NCBI RefSeq assembly: GCF_001751245.1
Contig: NZ_LJGU01000137.1
Coordinates: 82,472-146,471, forward strand
DNA length: 64,000 nucleotides
Direction: 5' to 3'
From: Streptomyces oceani
GTDB taxonomy: Bacteria > Actinomycetota > Actinomycetes > Streptomycetales > Streptomycetaceae
The notes beneath the pieces are model-generated. The model had not been told where the DNA came from. It worked only from the letters and a program-made list of their open reading frames with translations, and did not search any database. Shown here piece by piece: positions 25,546 to 35,652 of this stretch (positions are counted from its first letter, which is position 1; each line of letters opens with the position of its first letter). The translations under genes were made by a program, and so were the position numbers.

Positions 25546-26205
25546 TCACGTGTGCGTGGGCCAGTGGGCGAGCTCAGCGACGAGGTCGCTGTGTGAGGTA
25601 TTCCGCCCCACCGGTGCGGTGAGCAGCCCTTTCTCCAAGGCCTTCTTGGCGATAGCCGGGCCGTCACTCTCGCGGAAGGACGGGGAGCCCAGACCTCGCT
25701 TCAGCTTCTCCTTCGGGCTGTCTATCAACCCCGTGTCCTTGCCGCGCAGTTGGGCCGGAACCTTCCACTTGGGACGCACCTGCGCGAACGCCTCGGGAAA
25801 CAGGAGCAGCCAACTCTCCGACTCCCACGCGGCCAGCGCGTAGGCGGCCTCGGCAGGGCACTGTCGGCTCAGCTCCGCGGAGACCGCCTGCCGAACGGTC
25901 CGGTAGCGGTTGCCCGCGTAGTCGTCCAGGTCCTCGTGCACGGCGAAGCCGACAAGCGGGCCCTTCTCCCGGAGCGCCCTGCCCTTCGCCTTGCCCACGA
26001 GGACGCGTACGTTCTCCTCCAGCGTGGCCCCCGTCTTCTTCTTGAGCCGGACCGGATCGTTGATCCTGACGATCTTGGCATCGCCCAGGCCGGGATGATG
26101 CGCCTTGATGAACTCCGCGAGGATCTGGCAGTCGTTCGCGTCCTCCCCGGCCAGGACGATTACTCCGCGCCCGACTCCGGCCCCCTTGGCCCCCCGACGG
26201 CTCAC
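25546..26205 (-). CDS. TOPRIM-like (DUF4276-type) protein, partner of the AAA ATPase
   Basis: 219 aa from GTG 26205, which overlaps the stop of the ATPase gene (GTGA). The first strand and acidic residue (VIVLAGEDANDCQILAEF, Glu21) and the later VHEDLDD (Asp92/Asp94) match the Glu and DxD spacing of TOPRIM nucleases and DUF4276 proteins. Such proteins are encoded beside OLD-like or AAA15 ATPases in anti-phage pairs (for example PARIS AriA/AriB), where the ATPase senses and the TOPRIM subunit cuts nucleic acid. The exact family is inferred from motif spacing. Last gene of the four-gene minus-strand operon. Confidence 0.65.
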   Translation of the reverse strand: MSRRGAKGAGVGRGVIVLAGEDANDCQILAEFIKAHHPGLGDAKIVRINDPVRLKKKTGATLEENVRVLVGKAKGRALREKGPLVGFAVHEDLDDYAGNRYRTVRQAVSAELSRQCPAEAAYALAAWESESWLLLFPEAFAQVRPKWKVPAQLRGKDTGLIDSPKEKLKRGLGSPSFRESDGPAIAKKALEKGLLTAPVGRNTSHSDLVAELAHWPTHT

Positions 26206-27425
26206 ATCTCACCCCCGTTGAGGTCGCCCCCGAGCACGCCGGAGAACCAGAGGTCACCCAGCGGCTGGTCCCCGCTCTCCTCGACGATCTCCCGCACGTC
26301 GTCAACCGTCAGCGCGGGGATGATCGATGCCCCCTCCCCGTCACGTTCGCAGACCACGATCTCCTCGGGGAGGAGCTGGTCCACGAGGGCCGGCGAGTGG
26401 GTGGCGACGAGGAACTGGCTGCGGCTCGACGCCTCACGCAGCCGTTGCACGATCAGGGACAGTGCCTGCGGGTGCAGTCCGTGGTCGATCTCCTCGACAC
26501 AGGTGAGGGCTGGCGGATGTGGGTCGTAGAGAAGCGCGAGCAGGCCGAGCAGGCGCACGGTGCCGTACGAGGCGTAGGCGAGCGGTGTCGGGCGGCGCAG
26601 CCCGCGTTCCCGGAGCAGGACGGTGACCTGGTCGGAGGCGCCGCCGAAGGTGGCGAACTCGATGTTCTCCAGCTGCGGCAGCACGGTGCGCGCGTCATCC
26701 ACCAGGGATGCCCAGGCGTCCTCGTCCTCGGAGCTGAGGTACATCAGGAACTCGGCCAGGTTGTCCGCCTGCGGGGACAGGTCGACCAGCCGGGCGCGGC
26801 GGCGCAGACGGTACGGCTGCCGGGCCGCCGCCACGTCCACGTCGAACACCTGGAAGGAGGAGAGCTGCTGGGCGAACCGGGACACCTCCGCACCGCCGTC
26901 CGAGGAGGCCAGCCGCGGGAGCGTGGACAGACCACTGCTCAGCCGCTGGATACCGAAGCTGCCGCTGTCGTACTCCTTGCCCGCCTTCTTGTCGGTGACC
27001 TGCGCAGAATCCCCGGAGATGGTGATGCGCCGTCCCCGTCCCTGCGTGCGCTTGAACCGGAAGGACTCACTGCGCGACAGGCTCTCGGCGCCGGACTTCA
27101 ACACCCTTCTCCGCACGGTGAGTTGGTACTCGTCAGGGGTGTTCGCGGTCGCGTTGGTGGTCCAGGTCGCCTTCAGCCCGATCTTCAGCGAGGGCGGGGG
27201 CTTGGACCCGCCCCAGAAGGCGATCTCGTCGAACCCCTCCCGGGAGTCCAGAGCAGGCTGGAGGTCCGTACGGATGACGTCGGCGAGAAAATCGAACACC
27301 TCAAGGACGTTGGACTTCCCCGCAGCGTTCGGCCCGACGAGGACCGTCAACGGACGGAGCGGAACGGTCACGTCGCGCAGACTGCGGAAGTTCTCCACGT
27401 GAAGTTCAAGCAGGCGGTCGGACAT
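26202..27425 (-). CDS. AAA15/OLD-like ATPase
   Basis: 407 aa from ATG 27425, chosen because AGGTGA stands 8 nt before it; GTG 27437 is in frame. SMC/ABC-type ATPase: ENFRSLRDV at the N-terminus, Walker A GPNAAGKS at 31-38, ABC-like signature region YASYGTVRLLGLLALL, Walker B LTCVEEIDHGLHP and H-loop VATHSPALVD. The middle insert is presumably a coiled or dimer arm. It has no C-terminal nuclease of its own, which the overlapping TOPRIM-like gene would provide. The gene lies 58 nt after the methylase stop, in the same operon. Confidence 0.85.
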   Translation of the reverse strand: MSDRLLELHVENFRSLRDVTVPLRPLTVLVGPNAAGKSNVLEVFDFLADVIRTDLQPALDSREGFDEIAFWGGSKPPPSLKIGLKATWTTNATANTPDEYQLTVRRRVLKSGAESLSRSESFRFKRTQGRGRRITISGDSAQVTDKKAGKEYDSGSFGIQRLSSGLSTLPRLASSDGGAEVSRFAQQLSSFQVFDVDVAAARQPYRLRRRARLVDLSPQADNLAEFLMYLSSEDEDAWASLVDDARTVLPQLENIEFATFGGASDQVTVLLRERGLRRPTPLAYASYGTVRLLGLLALLYDPHPPALTCVEEIDHGLHPQALSLIVQRLREASSRSQFLVATHSPALVDQLLPEEIVVCERDGEGASIIPALTVDDVREIVEESGDQPLGDLWFSGVLGGDLNGGEM

Positions 27426-27483
27426 GAAGAATGTCACCTATCTCGCGGGGAGGGCAGGACGGGGAAGCCGGAGCGGGCGAGTA

Positions 27484-30400
27484 TCAGCTTCGTTGCGGAG
27501 TCCAGCGCCCGGCGGCGATCTCCGCATCCAGCCGAGCCTGGAACGTGGCATGCGCCGCCCGCATCTCGGTCTCCCGGTCAGCCTTGTAGAACGGCGCTGA
27601 ATATCCGTCGGGTGGCGGAGTGTTGGTCGGGTCCTCCAGGTGTGCGAGCAGGTCGATGTAGTCCTGCTTGGTCTGACCGTGACCGTAGGTGTTGAAATCC
27701 CCTGCGATCTTACGTCCGTTGGCGTCGAAGTACGTCGCCGCCTCGTAGTCGTACAGCTGCGGGAAGCGGGACTTGAAGATTGCTACGAGTTGGTCGGCGG
27801 TGATGCCGAGCCAAACGGCGACTAGGGCGTCGAGCTCGACCAACATGGCGCGGCGGGCATGCTCGGTACGGAGAGGGGTGGCGTACTCCCAGCTTGGCCT
27901 GAGGTCGGCGGTGAGAGGCTTCAGGCCGGGCCAGTCGGGGTTGGCCCAGTCCTCATAAGCCGCCCAGCGCGGATCGAACAGCTCTTCCCAGAGCGGGGCG
28001 TGGTGGGCCGTCAGAGCATTCAGACGGAGGGCGCGCAGGAGAAGAGCGGAAGCGAGGGGGTGACTTGACTCAGGGGCCGGCATCTTGCGGGCCTCGCTGG
28101 TCTGGAGATCGGGACGGCCCGTGATTCGCAGCAGGTAGTCAAGGGGAAGCGCCGCCCAGAAACCTGCGTTGAGGGCTGTGAGCCGATTGTCTTCCAAGGC
28201 CAGGGACTGCACTGTGTGCACATGGGCGGGGCCAGGCGGGATGAGGGCAGCTTGTAGACTGCGGCTTGTGTTGAAGGGGATCATCCTTCGCCAAGCCAGC
28301 CGGAAGAATTCAGTGTGCGGCTTTCCGAACCAAGAGTCCTGGTTCGCGAGATATGTCCGCTCATCGGTGGCCCTCACGTAGTTAGTCACGGGGACGTGAT
28401 CGCCGGGCAGTTCCGTTGGCGTGAGCGTATCCCAGTGCCTTTGATTGCGGCAGGGAATCATCGGCTCCTTCGAGAAGGGGGTTGCACATGAGAAGTGAGG
28501 CCCTTGCAGAATCACATCCGTGAGCTCGCTTACGACCTGGTTGCCCCAGCGGATGAGCCCCTCCCTCTTGGCAGCGCCTTCGTCGTACCCCGTTGTGATC
28601 AACGGACCGTAGTCCGCGAGGCTATTGGGATAGTCAGCAAGCGCCTCCACTGCGCCCTGTTCACTGACGACTGCCGGATACAAAAGAGGAGTCTGCACCG
28701 ATCCGCCCGTTGAACTCGTTAAGGCCTGCCAACTATCCAGCAGGGCCGCGTCCACGTGTACCACCCGCTCGCGATGCGGCCGAATATCCCACGAACCATT
28801 GTGTTTGATGCCGGGCATCGGGCCTTGCCCATCGTGGTACAGCGAGTCAGGCAGGACATCGGCGCCGCGAAGCTGACTAACGTGTAGAAAATCAGGCTCC
28901 TGCGACGTACCGTAAACGTGCATCCCGAATTCCTGGGATCGGGAGAGGTCTTCGAATGCCCAGTTCGCGGAGTTGACGAAATGTGCGTGCACCCGCAGAT
29001 GCCGGTACGCGGCAGCTCGGATTGCTCCCTCCCGCACTCCGCCGAAGTGCGTGTCTGGGTGGATGAGACCTGCACTGCCGTACTGCGCAATGTGCTGCCA
29101 AACCTGTGCCACGAATGCACGGTAGAGGTCACCCTTCGTTCCCACTAGCAGCGGATAGGCGACCGGGCTACCTAGCGCGGTTACCAGCCCAGTATTCGAT
29201 GCTAGTTCGTCCAGGAAGTAGGAACTGTTGTCGTCTGACGCCTTGAGCAGTTCCTCCTTGCGTAGACGCCACTCCGACGCGCTTGGCTTTTCAGACAGCG
29301 TGAACCATGGCTCCTGCTCAGCGAGGACCTGGTCCTCATGCCACTGCGGCCGAACCCACGGCGGATTCCCCACCTGCAAGTCGTAGCCGCCCCGGGCAAA
29401 GACCTGGGCGAACTCCAGCTCCCAGTGGAAGAAGCCCTGGCGGTCGGCTACCTCGTTGGCCGTCTTCAGCCAGGGGAAACGGTTGGGGAGGCGGTGCCAG
29501 CGGCGCATGCCCATCCAGTCGGGGAGCTGGTCCTCGTAGAGTTCCAGCTCCTCCAGTGATGCGAAGGTGGCGACGAAGGAGTCCTCGGGCACGTCCTGGG
29601 TGCCGAGCAGCGCCTCGGCGAAGTCGAGCCAGCCGTACAGGTCCGCGAGGGGAATGACCCGGCGGCGCTGGCCCTTGACCGCTTCCTTGCGGCCTCCTTT
29701 CTGGTGCTTGGTGGCGCGCTTCGCCTGGACGGACGTCACCTCGCCCAGGAGGTCGACGGTCTCGTAGGTGTAGAGCACGTCCTCCGCCGCGTCCGCCTGG
29801 GCGCCAGAGTCGGCGCGTTGCGCCTCGCGCTCGTACTGTTCGTCCGTGCCGTTCAGCAGCGCGGCCTTCTGGACCGGCCAGAACCAGAGCGCGCACCAGG
29901 CGTCCATCAGGGTCTTGAGGCGCCAGTAGGGAGTGTCGGGCGCCTCCAGGTCGGCGAGGACCTTGTCTCGCGGTACGGCCACCTCGGGCGAGCGGAGCCA
30001 GCCGTCCTCCGCGCCCCACACGTCGATGCGGCGCGAGATCTCTCGCTCGGAGATCTCCAGGCGCCGGGCCACCAGGCCCCACAGGTACTCGGCACGGCGC
30101 GCCAAGCCCTGCAAGCGTTCGGTCTGCTTCTTCGTCGGCGACTTGGCGAGCGTCCTGCGCCATGCGCCCAGCGCCTTGGCCGCCTCCGGGGCGAGCGCCT
30201 TGGCCTCCTTCTCGGCCGCGACCGCGCCCCACTCCTTCGCCGGAAGCAGGAAGTGGTGCACGGCGCCCTCCGGCAGGCCGCGCCCGCCCTGGGAGTCGGC
30301 CAGCGGGAAGCGTTCGGGGGTGGTGCCGAGCCAGCCGCCCCTCTTCAGTTTCTCCGGCCCGTACACCTCGCGCCGGCCGCCGATCAGGGAGTTGCCGCGC

Positions 30401-32568
30401 CGGAGGTGGAGGCCGAACCAGGGGGCTTCCATGCCGGGGTGCATGGTGTTGAGCCACAGCGAGACCTCGGCCAGTTCGACGGCGGTCGAGTTGAGGTCGA
30501 CGCCGTAGGAGTTGTGCAGGGCGATGTACGCCTTGGTTTTCTGCAGCTCGACGGCGTACTTCTCCGTATCGATCGCCTCGCCCAGCTCGTCCTGCCTGCG
30601 CCGCAGGTACTCCGCCGCGACCTGGTTGATGGCCTCGTTGAGGAACGCCCCCGAGCCCAGCGCGGGCTCGCAGATCCTCCACTCCAGCAGCTCCCGCGCC
30701 GGGGTGTCCTCACCGTCCTGGTCGAGTCGGTGCTGGAGGGCCAGCTGAACGGTGACGCGGGTCAGGGACTCGGGGGTGTAGTACGAGGCGGAGGTCTGCC
30801 GGTCGCGGCCGGAGAGGCGGTAGACGAAAGAGCCGGGGGCGTAGCGCGCCCGCCGCTCCTCACCGGTGTCCTCGTCCTTGACCCGTACGAACACGTCGTC
30901 CGGGTACTCTCCGATGCGGCTCGCGGGGATCATCCAGGAGCCGTCCTTGGAGTCGCCGTTCTTCGCGACCTCGTACAGCTCTTCGCCCGCGATGGAGCCG
31001 GAGTACGACATCAGGCCCTCGTAGACCGCGCCGAGCTGGTTGATGCCGAGCTGGGCGTACGAGATGAAGCCGCCGCGTTCGCCCTTCTTGCCGCGGGTGA
31101 GCATGAGCAGGCGCAGGACGCGGTAGAGGGTGGCGTTGCGCAGGCGGGTGTCGATGAAGCGTTCCTCGCCGGTGGCCGCCTCCGCGTCGGAGTCCGTGCG
31201 CGGGTCGCGGACGGCCTGCTCGCCGATGAGGCGGATCGACTCGGTCTCGAAGAGCTTGGAGTGGAGAGGTTCGAAGCGAAGCCCGATATCCTCCGAGGCC
31301 CGCTCGCCGTCGGCCGCCTCGGCCTGCTCGGCCTCCCCCGCCTGCTCCGCCGCGGCGCCGTGGGTGCGGCGGGGGCGGTAGCCCTCCTGGACCCTGCGGA
31401 AGAGGAGGTCGAGGGATTCGTAGAGATAGAAGCCGGTCCGGGACTTCTCGTCGACGAGGTCACGTTCGGCGACGAGTTCACCGAGCCGGCCCAGGCCGTA
31501 GCCCTGCTGGTACTCGGGGTAGTCGGCGGGGAGGATGCCGAGTTCGGGGCGGGCCTCGGCATAGAGGAGGAAGAGGACGCGGTAGAGGTAGCGGAGTGAT
31601 TCGCGGGTCAGCTGGCGGCTCAGCTCGGGGAGTTCCTTGACCTGCTCGGGCCGTACGCCCGCCTCGTGCAAACGGTCCAGGACCTCGTTGGCGATGAGCT
31701 CGATGCTGGTACGTAGCCCGTCACGCAGCTCACTGGAGACGCCGACCGCGTGCTTTGCCGACTTGCCGACGAGCTCGGCGAGGGGGTTCTCACCGCCCTC
31801 CTCGGGGGTGCGGAGCGAGTCGGCGCCGAACAGGGCCGCCACCGTGTCCAGTTCGCCGCCGTTCCTGGTGTCGTTGCGTTCCAGAGCCGCGTCGAGGGAG
31901 ACGGCGAGATAGCGGCCCTCGCCCCAGGCGGCCCGGTCGGCGAGGACGACGACGCCCCCGGCGAGCAGCAGGACGTAGCGGGGCGCGTCCTCGGCGGCGA
32001 AGAGGAAGGCGGCCAGCTTCGAGCCCGTGGCCACGGTGCTCTGGGCGTCGAGGCGCAGCGGTTCCAGCAGGCGGCCCGCGCCGTCGGCGTCCAGGGCGTC
32101 GTCCGGCTTGGTCGCCCAGCCGCAGTCGAGGGCGACCAGGCCCTTCTCGGCGTGTGCGACCCGTACCTCGTGGGACTGGTCGGCGCGTTCGACGGTGAGG
32201 GTGGCGGGCTTGGCGTCGAATCCGAGGGCGCGCAGCACCTCGGCGTTGAGGGCCCGTACGCGCGTGCACCACTCGGGCGAGTCGTAGGTGAGCGCGTCGT
32301 CGTCGGTCCTGGCGGGGCGCTCGTCCAGCCCCTGGTCTTCCCCCGTGGCGAAGAAGGAGCGGGCCTGGAAGTACGGGCGGCGCAGCGCGCGCAGGCCCGC
32401 GCGCGGAGTGACGGGGAGCACGTCCTCGGGGCGGTCCTCCCCTGCCGCCGCCTCTTCTCGCTGCTTCCACCGCGCGAGGAGGCCGGACTTGATGTCCTTG
32501 GGGAGGATCTCGGCCAGGTAGTGCGCGGAGAAGTAGTCGCCGCGGTTGACCAGGGAGTCGTACGTCAT
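27484..32568 (-). CDS. Eco57I/PglX-type N6-adenine DNA methyltransferase, DrmMI-like
   Basis: 1694 aa, ATG 32568 with AAGGTC about 9 nt upstream. SAM motif I is EPALGSGAFLNEAI near 645, motif II-like DLNSTAVELAEVSLWLN near 695, and catalytic NPPW near 1070, the adenine-N6 pattern of Eco57I, PglX and DISARM DrmMI. The first 600 residues have no recognised nuclease motif. The C-terminal part should hold the target-recognition region, and 28.2-29.3 kb there is noticeably less GC-rich. It follows the SNF2 helicase gene by 33 nt. A modification and self-marking role in phage defence is the likely function. Confidence 0.82.
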   Translation of the reverse strand: MTYDSLVNRGDYFSAHYLAEILPKDIKSGLLARWKQREEAAAGEDRPEDVLPVTPRAGLRALRRPYFQARSFFATGEDQGLDERPARTDDDALTYDSPEWCTRVRALNAEVLRALGFDAKPATLTVERADQSHEVRVAHAEKGLVALDCGWATKPDDALDADGAGRLLEPLRLDAQSTVATGSKLAAFLFAAEDAPRYVLLLAGGVVVLADRAAWGEGRYLAVSLDAALERNDTRNGGELDTVAALFGADSLRTPEEGGENPLAELVGKSAKHAVGVSSELRDGLRTSIELIANEVLDRLHEAGVRPEQVKELPELSRQLTRESLRYLYRVLFLLYAEARPELGILPADYPEYQQGYGLGRLGELVAERDLVDEKSRTGFYLYESLDLLFRRVQEGYRPRRTHGAAAEQAGEAEQAEAADGERASEDIGLRFEPLHSKLFETESIRLIGEQAVRDPRTDSDAEAATGEERFIDTRLRNATLYRVLRLLMLTRGKKGERGGFISYAQLGINQLGAVYEGLMSYSGSIAGEELYEVAKNGDSKDGSWMIPASRIGEYPDDVFVRVKDEDTGEERRARYAPGSFVYRLSGRDRQTSASYYTPESLTRVTVQLALQHRLDQDGEDTPARELLEWRICEPALGSGAFLNEAINQVAAEYLRRRQDELGEAIDTEKYAVELQKTKAYIALHNSYGVDLNSTAVELAEVSLWLNTMHPGMEAPWFGLHLRRGNSLIGGRREVYGPEKLKRGGWLGTTPERFPLADSQGGRGLPEGAVHHFLLPAKEWGAVAAEKEAKALAPEAAKALGAWRRTLAKSPTKKQTERLQGLARRAEYLWGLVARRLEISEREISRRIDVWGAEDGWLRSPEVAVPRDKVLADLEAPDTPYWRLKTLMDAWCALWFWPVQKAALLNGTDEQYEREAQRADSGAQADAAEDVLYTYETVDLLGEVTSVQAKRATKHQKGGRKEAVKGQRRRVIPLADLYGWLDFAEALLGTQDVPEDSFVATFASLEELELYEDQLPDWMGMRRWHRLPNRFPWLKTANEVADRQGFFHWELEFAQVFARGGYDLQVGNPPWVRPQWHEDQVLAEQEPWFTLSEKPSASEWRLRKEELLKASDDNSSYFLDELASNTGLVTALGSPVAYPLLVGTKGDLYRAFVAQVWQHIAQYGSAGLIHPDTHFGGVREGAIRAAAYRHLRVHAHFVNSANWAFEDLSRSQEFGMHVYGTSQEPDFLHVSQLRGADVLPDSLYHDGQGPMPGIKHNGSWDIRPHRERVVHVDAALLDSWQALTSSTGGSVQTPLLYPAVVSEQGAVEALADYPNSLADYGPLITTGYDEGAAKREGLIRWGNQVVSELTDVILQGPHFSCATPFSKEPMIPCRNQRHWDTLTPTELPGDHVPVTNYVRATDERTYLANQDSWFGKPHTEFFRLAWRRMIPFNTSRSLQAALIPPGPAHVHTVQSLALEDNRLTALNAGFWAALPLDYLLRITGRPDLQTSEARKMPAPESSHPLASALLLRALRLNALTAHHAPLWEELFDPRWAAYEDWANPDWPGLKPLTADLRPSWEYATPLRTEHARRAMLVELDALVAVWLGITADQLVAIFKSRFPQLYDYEAATYFDANGRKIAGDFNTYGHGQTKQDYIDLLAHLEDPTNTPPPDGYSAPFYKADRETEMRAAHATFQARLDAEIAAGRWTPQRS

Positions 32569-32601
32569 TGTCGGTGACCTTCGCGGTGTCGGCGGGAGGT
32601 G

Positions 32602-35499
32602 TCAGGCGGGGGTGAGGACGGCCAGGACGCGGAGCATGGGGCGGCCCGTGGTGAGGAGGGAGTCGGCGAGAGAGGCCAGCCGCTTCTTCGAGGTGTGGCC
32701 CTCGGCCGGAGCGCCGGAGAGGGTCGGCTGCTCCCAGTCCCCCAGGCGCAGCTTGTACTCCTCGATCGGCCCGCGCAGCGGCTCGTCCCAAGCCTCGCGG
32801 TGCTCTTCCAGGAAGGCTTCGGCTGCGTCCAGCACAGCGGGGATGGCTTCGGTGAGGGCGGTGGTGTCGTGCGGGGTGGCCGGGTTGGCCATGGAGGGGC
32901 CGACGCCGGCCCGGCGGAGGACCTCCACCATGTCACCGTCGACCGAGCAGCCGTCGGGGCCGACGCCGGAGCCGTCCGTCGTGACCGCCATCCACTGGAC
33001 GACGGTGGGACGCCCTTGTTTGTTGGAGTAGATGCCCTGGACGAGGTAGGTGGGGCGCTCGACGTCGGCGGTGAGGACGGGGGCCTCCTGGCGGTCCAGG
33101 CGGACCAGGACCTTGTCCGTCAGCCACTCGACCACCGGATGCAGGTCGGTCAGCAGGGAGATCTCCGGCCAGCTGGTGGTGGCCGACTCACGGGCGCGCT
33201 GGAGGCTGTGCTCGGCCAGGCGACGGTTCAACGTCACCAACAGGCGTTCGCGAAGGCGCTGTTCGCGGACGTAGTCCGGGGGCAGGGCCTTGAGGCGGTG
33301 CACGAGGTCGGCGGGCGGGACGAGGGAGATGAGGCCGGTTTCGGGGTCGGTGTCCAGGTCGAGGCTCTTCCGCGCGTCCGGGAACACCTCGCGCAGCGCC
33401 TCATCCAGGAACTCGCGGGTGGAGGTGAACAGGCGCGGGACGTGGGCGCGGGGCACCGAGGCATCCGTGACGCCTTCGGGTTCGTCGCCGACCGCGCCGA
33501 AGAAGTCGGCGAGGAAGTCGTCCATGCCGCCGTCGCCGCTCTCCGCTCCTCCCTGGCCGCTCGCGTCAAGGGACTCGTCGACGGTGCGGCCGCGCAGCAG
33601 GTCCCGTACGAGGGACTTCTCCTCCGCCTCCGCACGGTAGAGGCCGGAGACGGCCTCCGCTGTGCCGAGTGCGCGGTGTGCCTCGTCCTCGCGTTCCAGC
33701 AGGCGCTCGGAGACGAGGGTGTCGTCCTTGGCGCCATCGACCGCGCTGGTGAGGATGAGCGCGCGGAACTGCGGCTGGTGCGCCTGCCCGTAGCGGTCGA
33801 TACGGCCGTTTCGCTGCTCGATGCGGATGAGCGACCAGGGCACGTCGTAGTGGACCAGCTGGTGGCACTGGCGGTGCAGGTTGACGCCCTCGGAGGCGAC
33901 GTCGCCGGTGAACAGGATGCGGACCGGGGTGTCCGCCAGACCGAAGTCCTCCACGCACTGCATCTGCTGCTCGTCCGTCAGCCCGCCGTGCATGACCCGA
34001 CCGGCTTCCTTCGCCGCCTTTCCCTTGAAGCCGAGGGCGGCCGGGACGGTCTCGGCCAGCCACTCCAGCGTCTTGACCCGCTCGGAGAAGACCACTGCCC
34101 GAGTGGCCGACCGGGGTCCGACCCCGATCTCCCTGAGCTGCTCGACGAGCGCCCGGAACTTCCCGGAGTCGTCCTGTGTCATCCCGTCGGCCAGCTCGCG
34201 GAGCCGCTGGAGGGCCGTCAGCTCGGCGGACACAGCCTGGGCGTCACCACTCTCCTCCGCCTTCTTGCCCAGGGTCCTGATACGGCTGTCCACCGTCGCG
34301 ACCAGCGCCTTGTGTGAGGAGAGGAAGGACTTCAGGAGCGTGTACGGGAAGAGCGGAACGTCGCTGACGGACGGGGCGCCGTCCGCGGGCAGCCACACCC
34401 GGGCCAGTTCCTCGAAGACTTTCTCCTCGGCCGGGGTGGCCTCCGCGTGCACTGCGCGGGAGGGCCCGCGGTCGGCCCACTGGCCCTTCATCTGGTCGCG
34501 GACCTCGGGGCTGACCTTCGTACGGCGGATGAAGAGGTGCTCGATGTCCTCGGCACGGTAGTGCTCGGGGTCCCGGATGGCTGTGGGGTCCAGGAGGGAG
34601 ATGAGCTCGGCGAAGGAGCGCGCGTCACCGTTGTGCGGGGTCGCGGAGGCCAGGATGAGGGCGTCGGTGCGCGGGGCGAGGGTCTGGGCTAGCTGGTTGC
34701 GCAGAGAGCCCTTGTTGATCAGGTTGTGGGACTCGTCGATGACGACGGCGTCCCACCGGATGTGCTCCAGGTGGTGCTTGTACTGGTCGGTGTTCTTGAG
34801 CGTGTCGATGGAGACGATGACGCGCTTGAAGTAGGTGAACGGGTTGCGGCCCGCCGGGATCTCCCGCTGGATGCGCTCGATGCCGACCGAGTCGAGGCGT
34901 ACCAGCGGGACCGCGAAGCGGGTCCACACCTCCTGCTGGAATTGCTCCAGCACGTGCTGCGGGGTGATGACGAGGATGCGTTCCCCGCGGCCGCGGCGGA
35001 TCAACTCCGCGAGGGTGAGTCCGATTTCGAGGGTCTTGCCGAGACCGACGACGTCCGCGATCAGCAGTCGAGGCCGCAGGTTCCGCCCGGAGAGAGCGAG
35101 TTCGGCGGGGCGCTGCTGGTAGGGCAGGGGGTCGAGGAGGAAGGAGTCGGCGAGCGCCAGGCCGCGCTCCGCCTGCGGCAGTGCGGTCTTGCGGAGTACG
35201 GCCTCCAGGTAGAGCCGTGAGCGGCGGAAGGCGGGCGAGTCGTCCCGGACGAGCCGGGTCGCGCGCGGGTCGAGCAGCTCAACACGGTCCAGGTTGGTGA
35301 AGAACACCGCCTCCTGGTCCCGTACGAATTCCGAGGCGCCGACGGCCTCGATGAGCGTGCCGTCGTGCGTGGTCCGCTTGGTGTTGCGCACCAGCCACAC
35401 CTCGTCGCGCACGAGGATCTGCGCACCGGCCGGGAACTGGGCATCCGAGCGGCCCGCTGTCGTTTCCGGGGCGTCTGCGGTGGTCTGGTCGGCGGTCAC
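32602..35499 (-). CDS. SNF2/RapA-like helicase, DrmD-like
   Basis: 965 aa from GTG 35499 with AGGAGG 8 nt upstream. SF2 helicase of Swi2/Snf2 type: ADVVGLGKT at 149-156, DESH at 254-257, SATPHNG, and C-terminal GDVASEGVNLHRQC and RIEQRNGRIDRYGQ near 566. An N-terminal 120-residue beta-rich region precedes the motor. DISARM class 1 begins with exactly this pair, DrmD then DrmMI, and BREX has comparable helicases. First gene of the four-gene operon. DrmA, DrmB and DrmC are not found next to it. Confidence 0.85.
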   Translation of the reverse strand: MTADQTTADAPETTAGRSDAQFPAGAQILVRDEVWLVRNTKRTTHDGTLIEAVGASEFVRDQEAVFFTNLDRVELLDPRATRLVRDDSPAFRRSRLYLEAVLRKTALPQAERGLALADSFLLDPLPYQQRPAELALSGRNLRPRLLIADVVGLGKTLEIGLTLAELIRRGRGERILVITPQHVLEQFQQEVWTRFAVPLVRLDSVGIERIQREIPAGRNPFTYFKRVIVSIDTLKNTDQYKHHLEHIRWDAVVIDESHNLINKGSLRNQLAQTLAPRTDALILASATPHNGDARSFAELISLLDPTAIRDPEHYRAEDIEHLFIRRTKVSPEVRDQMKGQWADRGPSRAVHAEATPAEEKVFEELARVWLPADGAPSVSDVPLFPYTLLKSFLSSHKALVATVDSRIRTLGKKAEESGDAQAVSAELTALQRLRELADGMTQDDSGKFRALVEQLREIGVGPRSATRAVVFSERVKTLEWLAETVPAALGFKGKAAKEAGRVMHGGLTDEQQMQCVEDFGLADTPVRILFTGDVASEGVNLHRQCHQLVHYDVPWSLIRIEQRNGRIDRYGQAHQPQFRALILTSAVDGAKDDTLVSERLLEREDEAHRALGTAEAVSGLYRAEAEEKSLVRDLLRGRTVDESLDASGQGGAESGDGGMDDFLADFFGAVGDEPEGVTDASVPRAHVPRLFTSTREFLDEALREVFPDARKSLDLDTDPETGLISLVPPADLVHRLKALPPDYVREQRLRERLLVTLNRRLAEHSLQRARESATTSWPEISLLTDLHPVVEWLTDKVLVRLDRQEAPVLTADVERPTYLVQGIYSNKQGRPTVVQWMAVTTDGSGVGPDGCSVDGDMVEVLRRAGVGPSMANPATPHDTTALTEAIPAVLDAAEAFLEEHREAWDEPLRGPIEEYKLRLGDWEQPTLSGAPAEGHTSKKRLASLADSLLTTGRPMLRVLAVLTPA

Positions 35500-35652
35500 C
35501 CGAGGGCCTCCTGGTCGGTCGGTCTGCGGCGGGACGAGGCGGGGTCCCGCGCGCGGAGGAGCCGCCGTCGGTCTGTCTCCCAGCGGCGCGGTGGAAGGGA
35601 CAGAAGTCGGTGCGGCACCAAACGGGGACGGGCCCGCTCGGTGGGCGTCATA

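Noticed and set aside
29704..31599. 631-aa + strand frame opposite the methylase
   Set aside because: Antisense high-GC shadow with no motif; the methylase strand carries EPALGSGAFL and NPPW.
32599..34317. 572-aa + strand frame opposite the SNF2 helicase
   Set aside because: Antisense shadow; the helicase strand has every SF2 motif.
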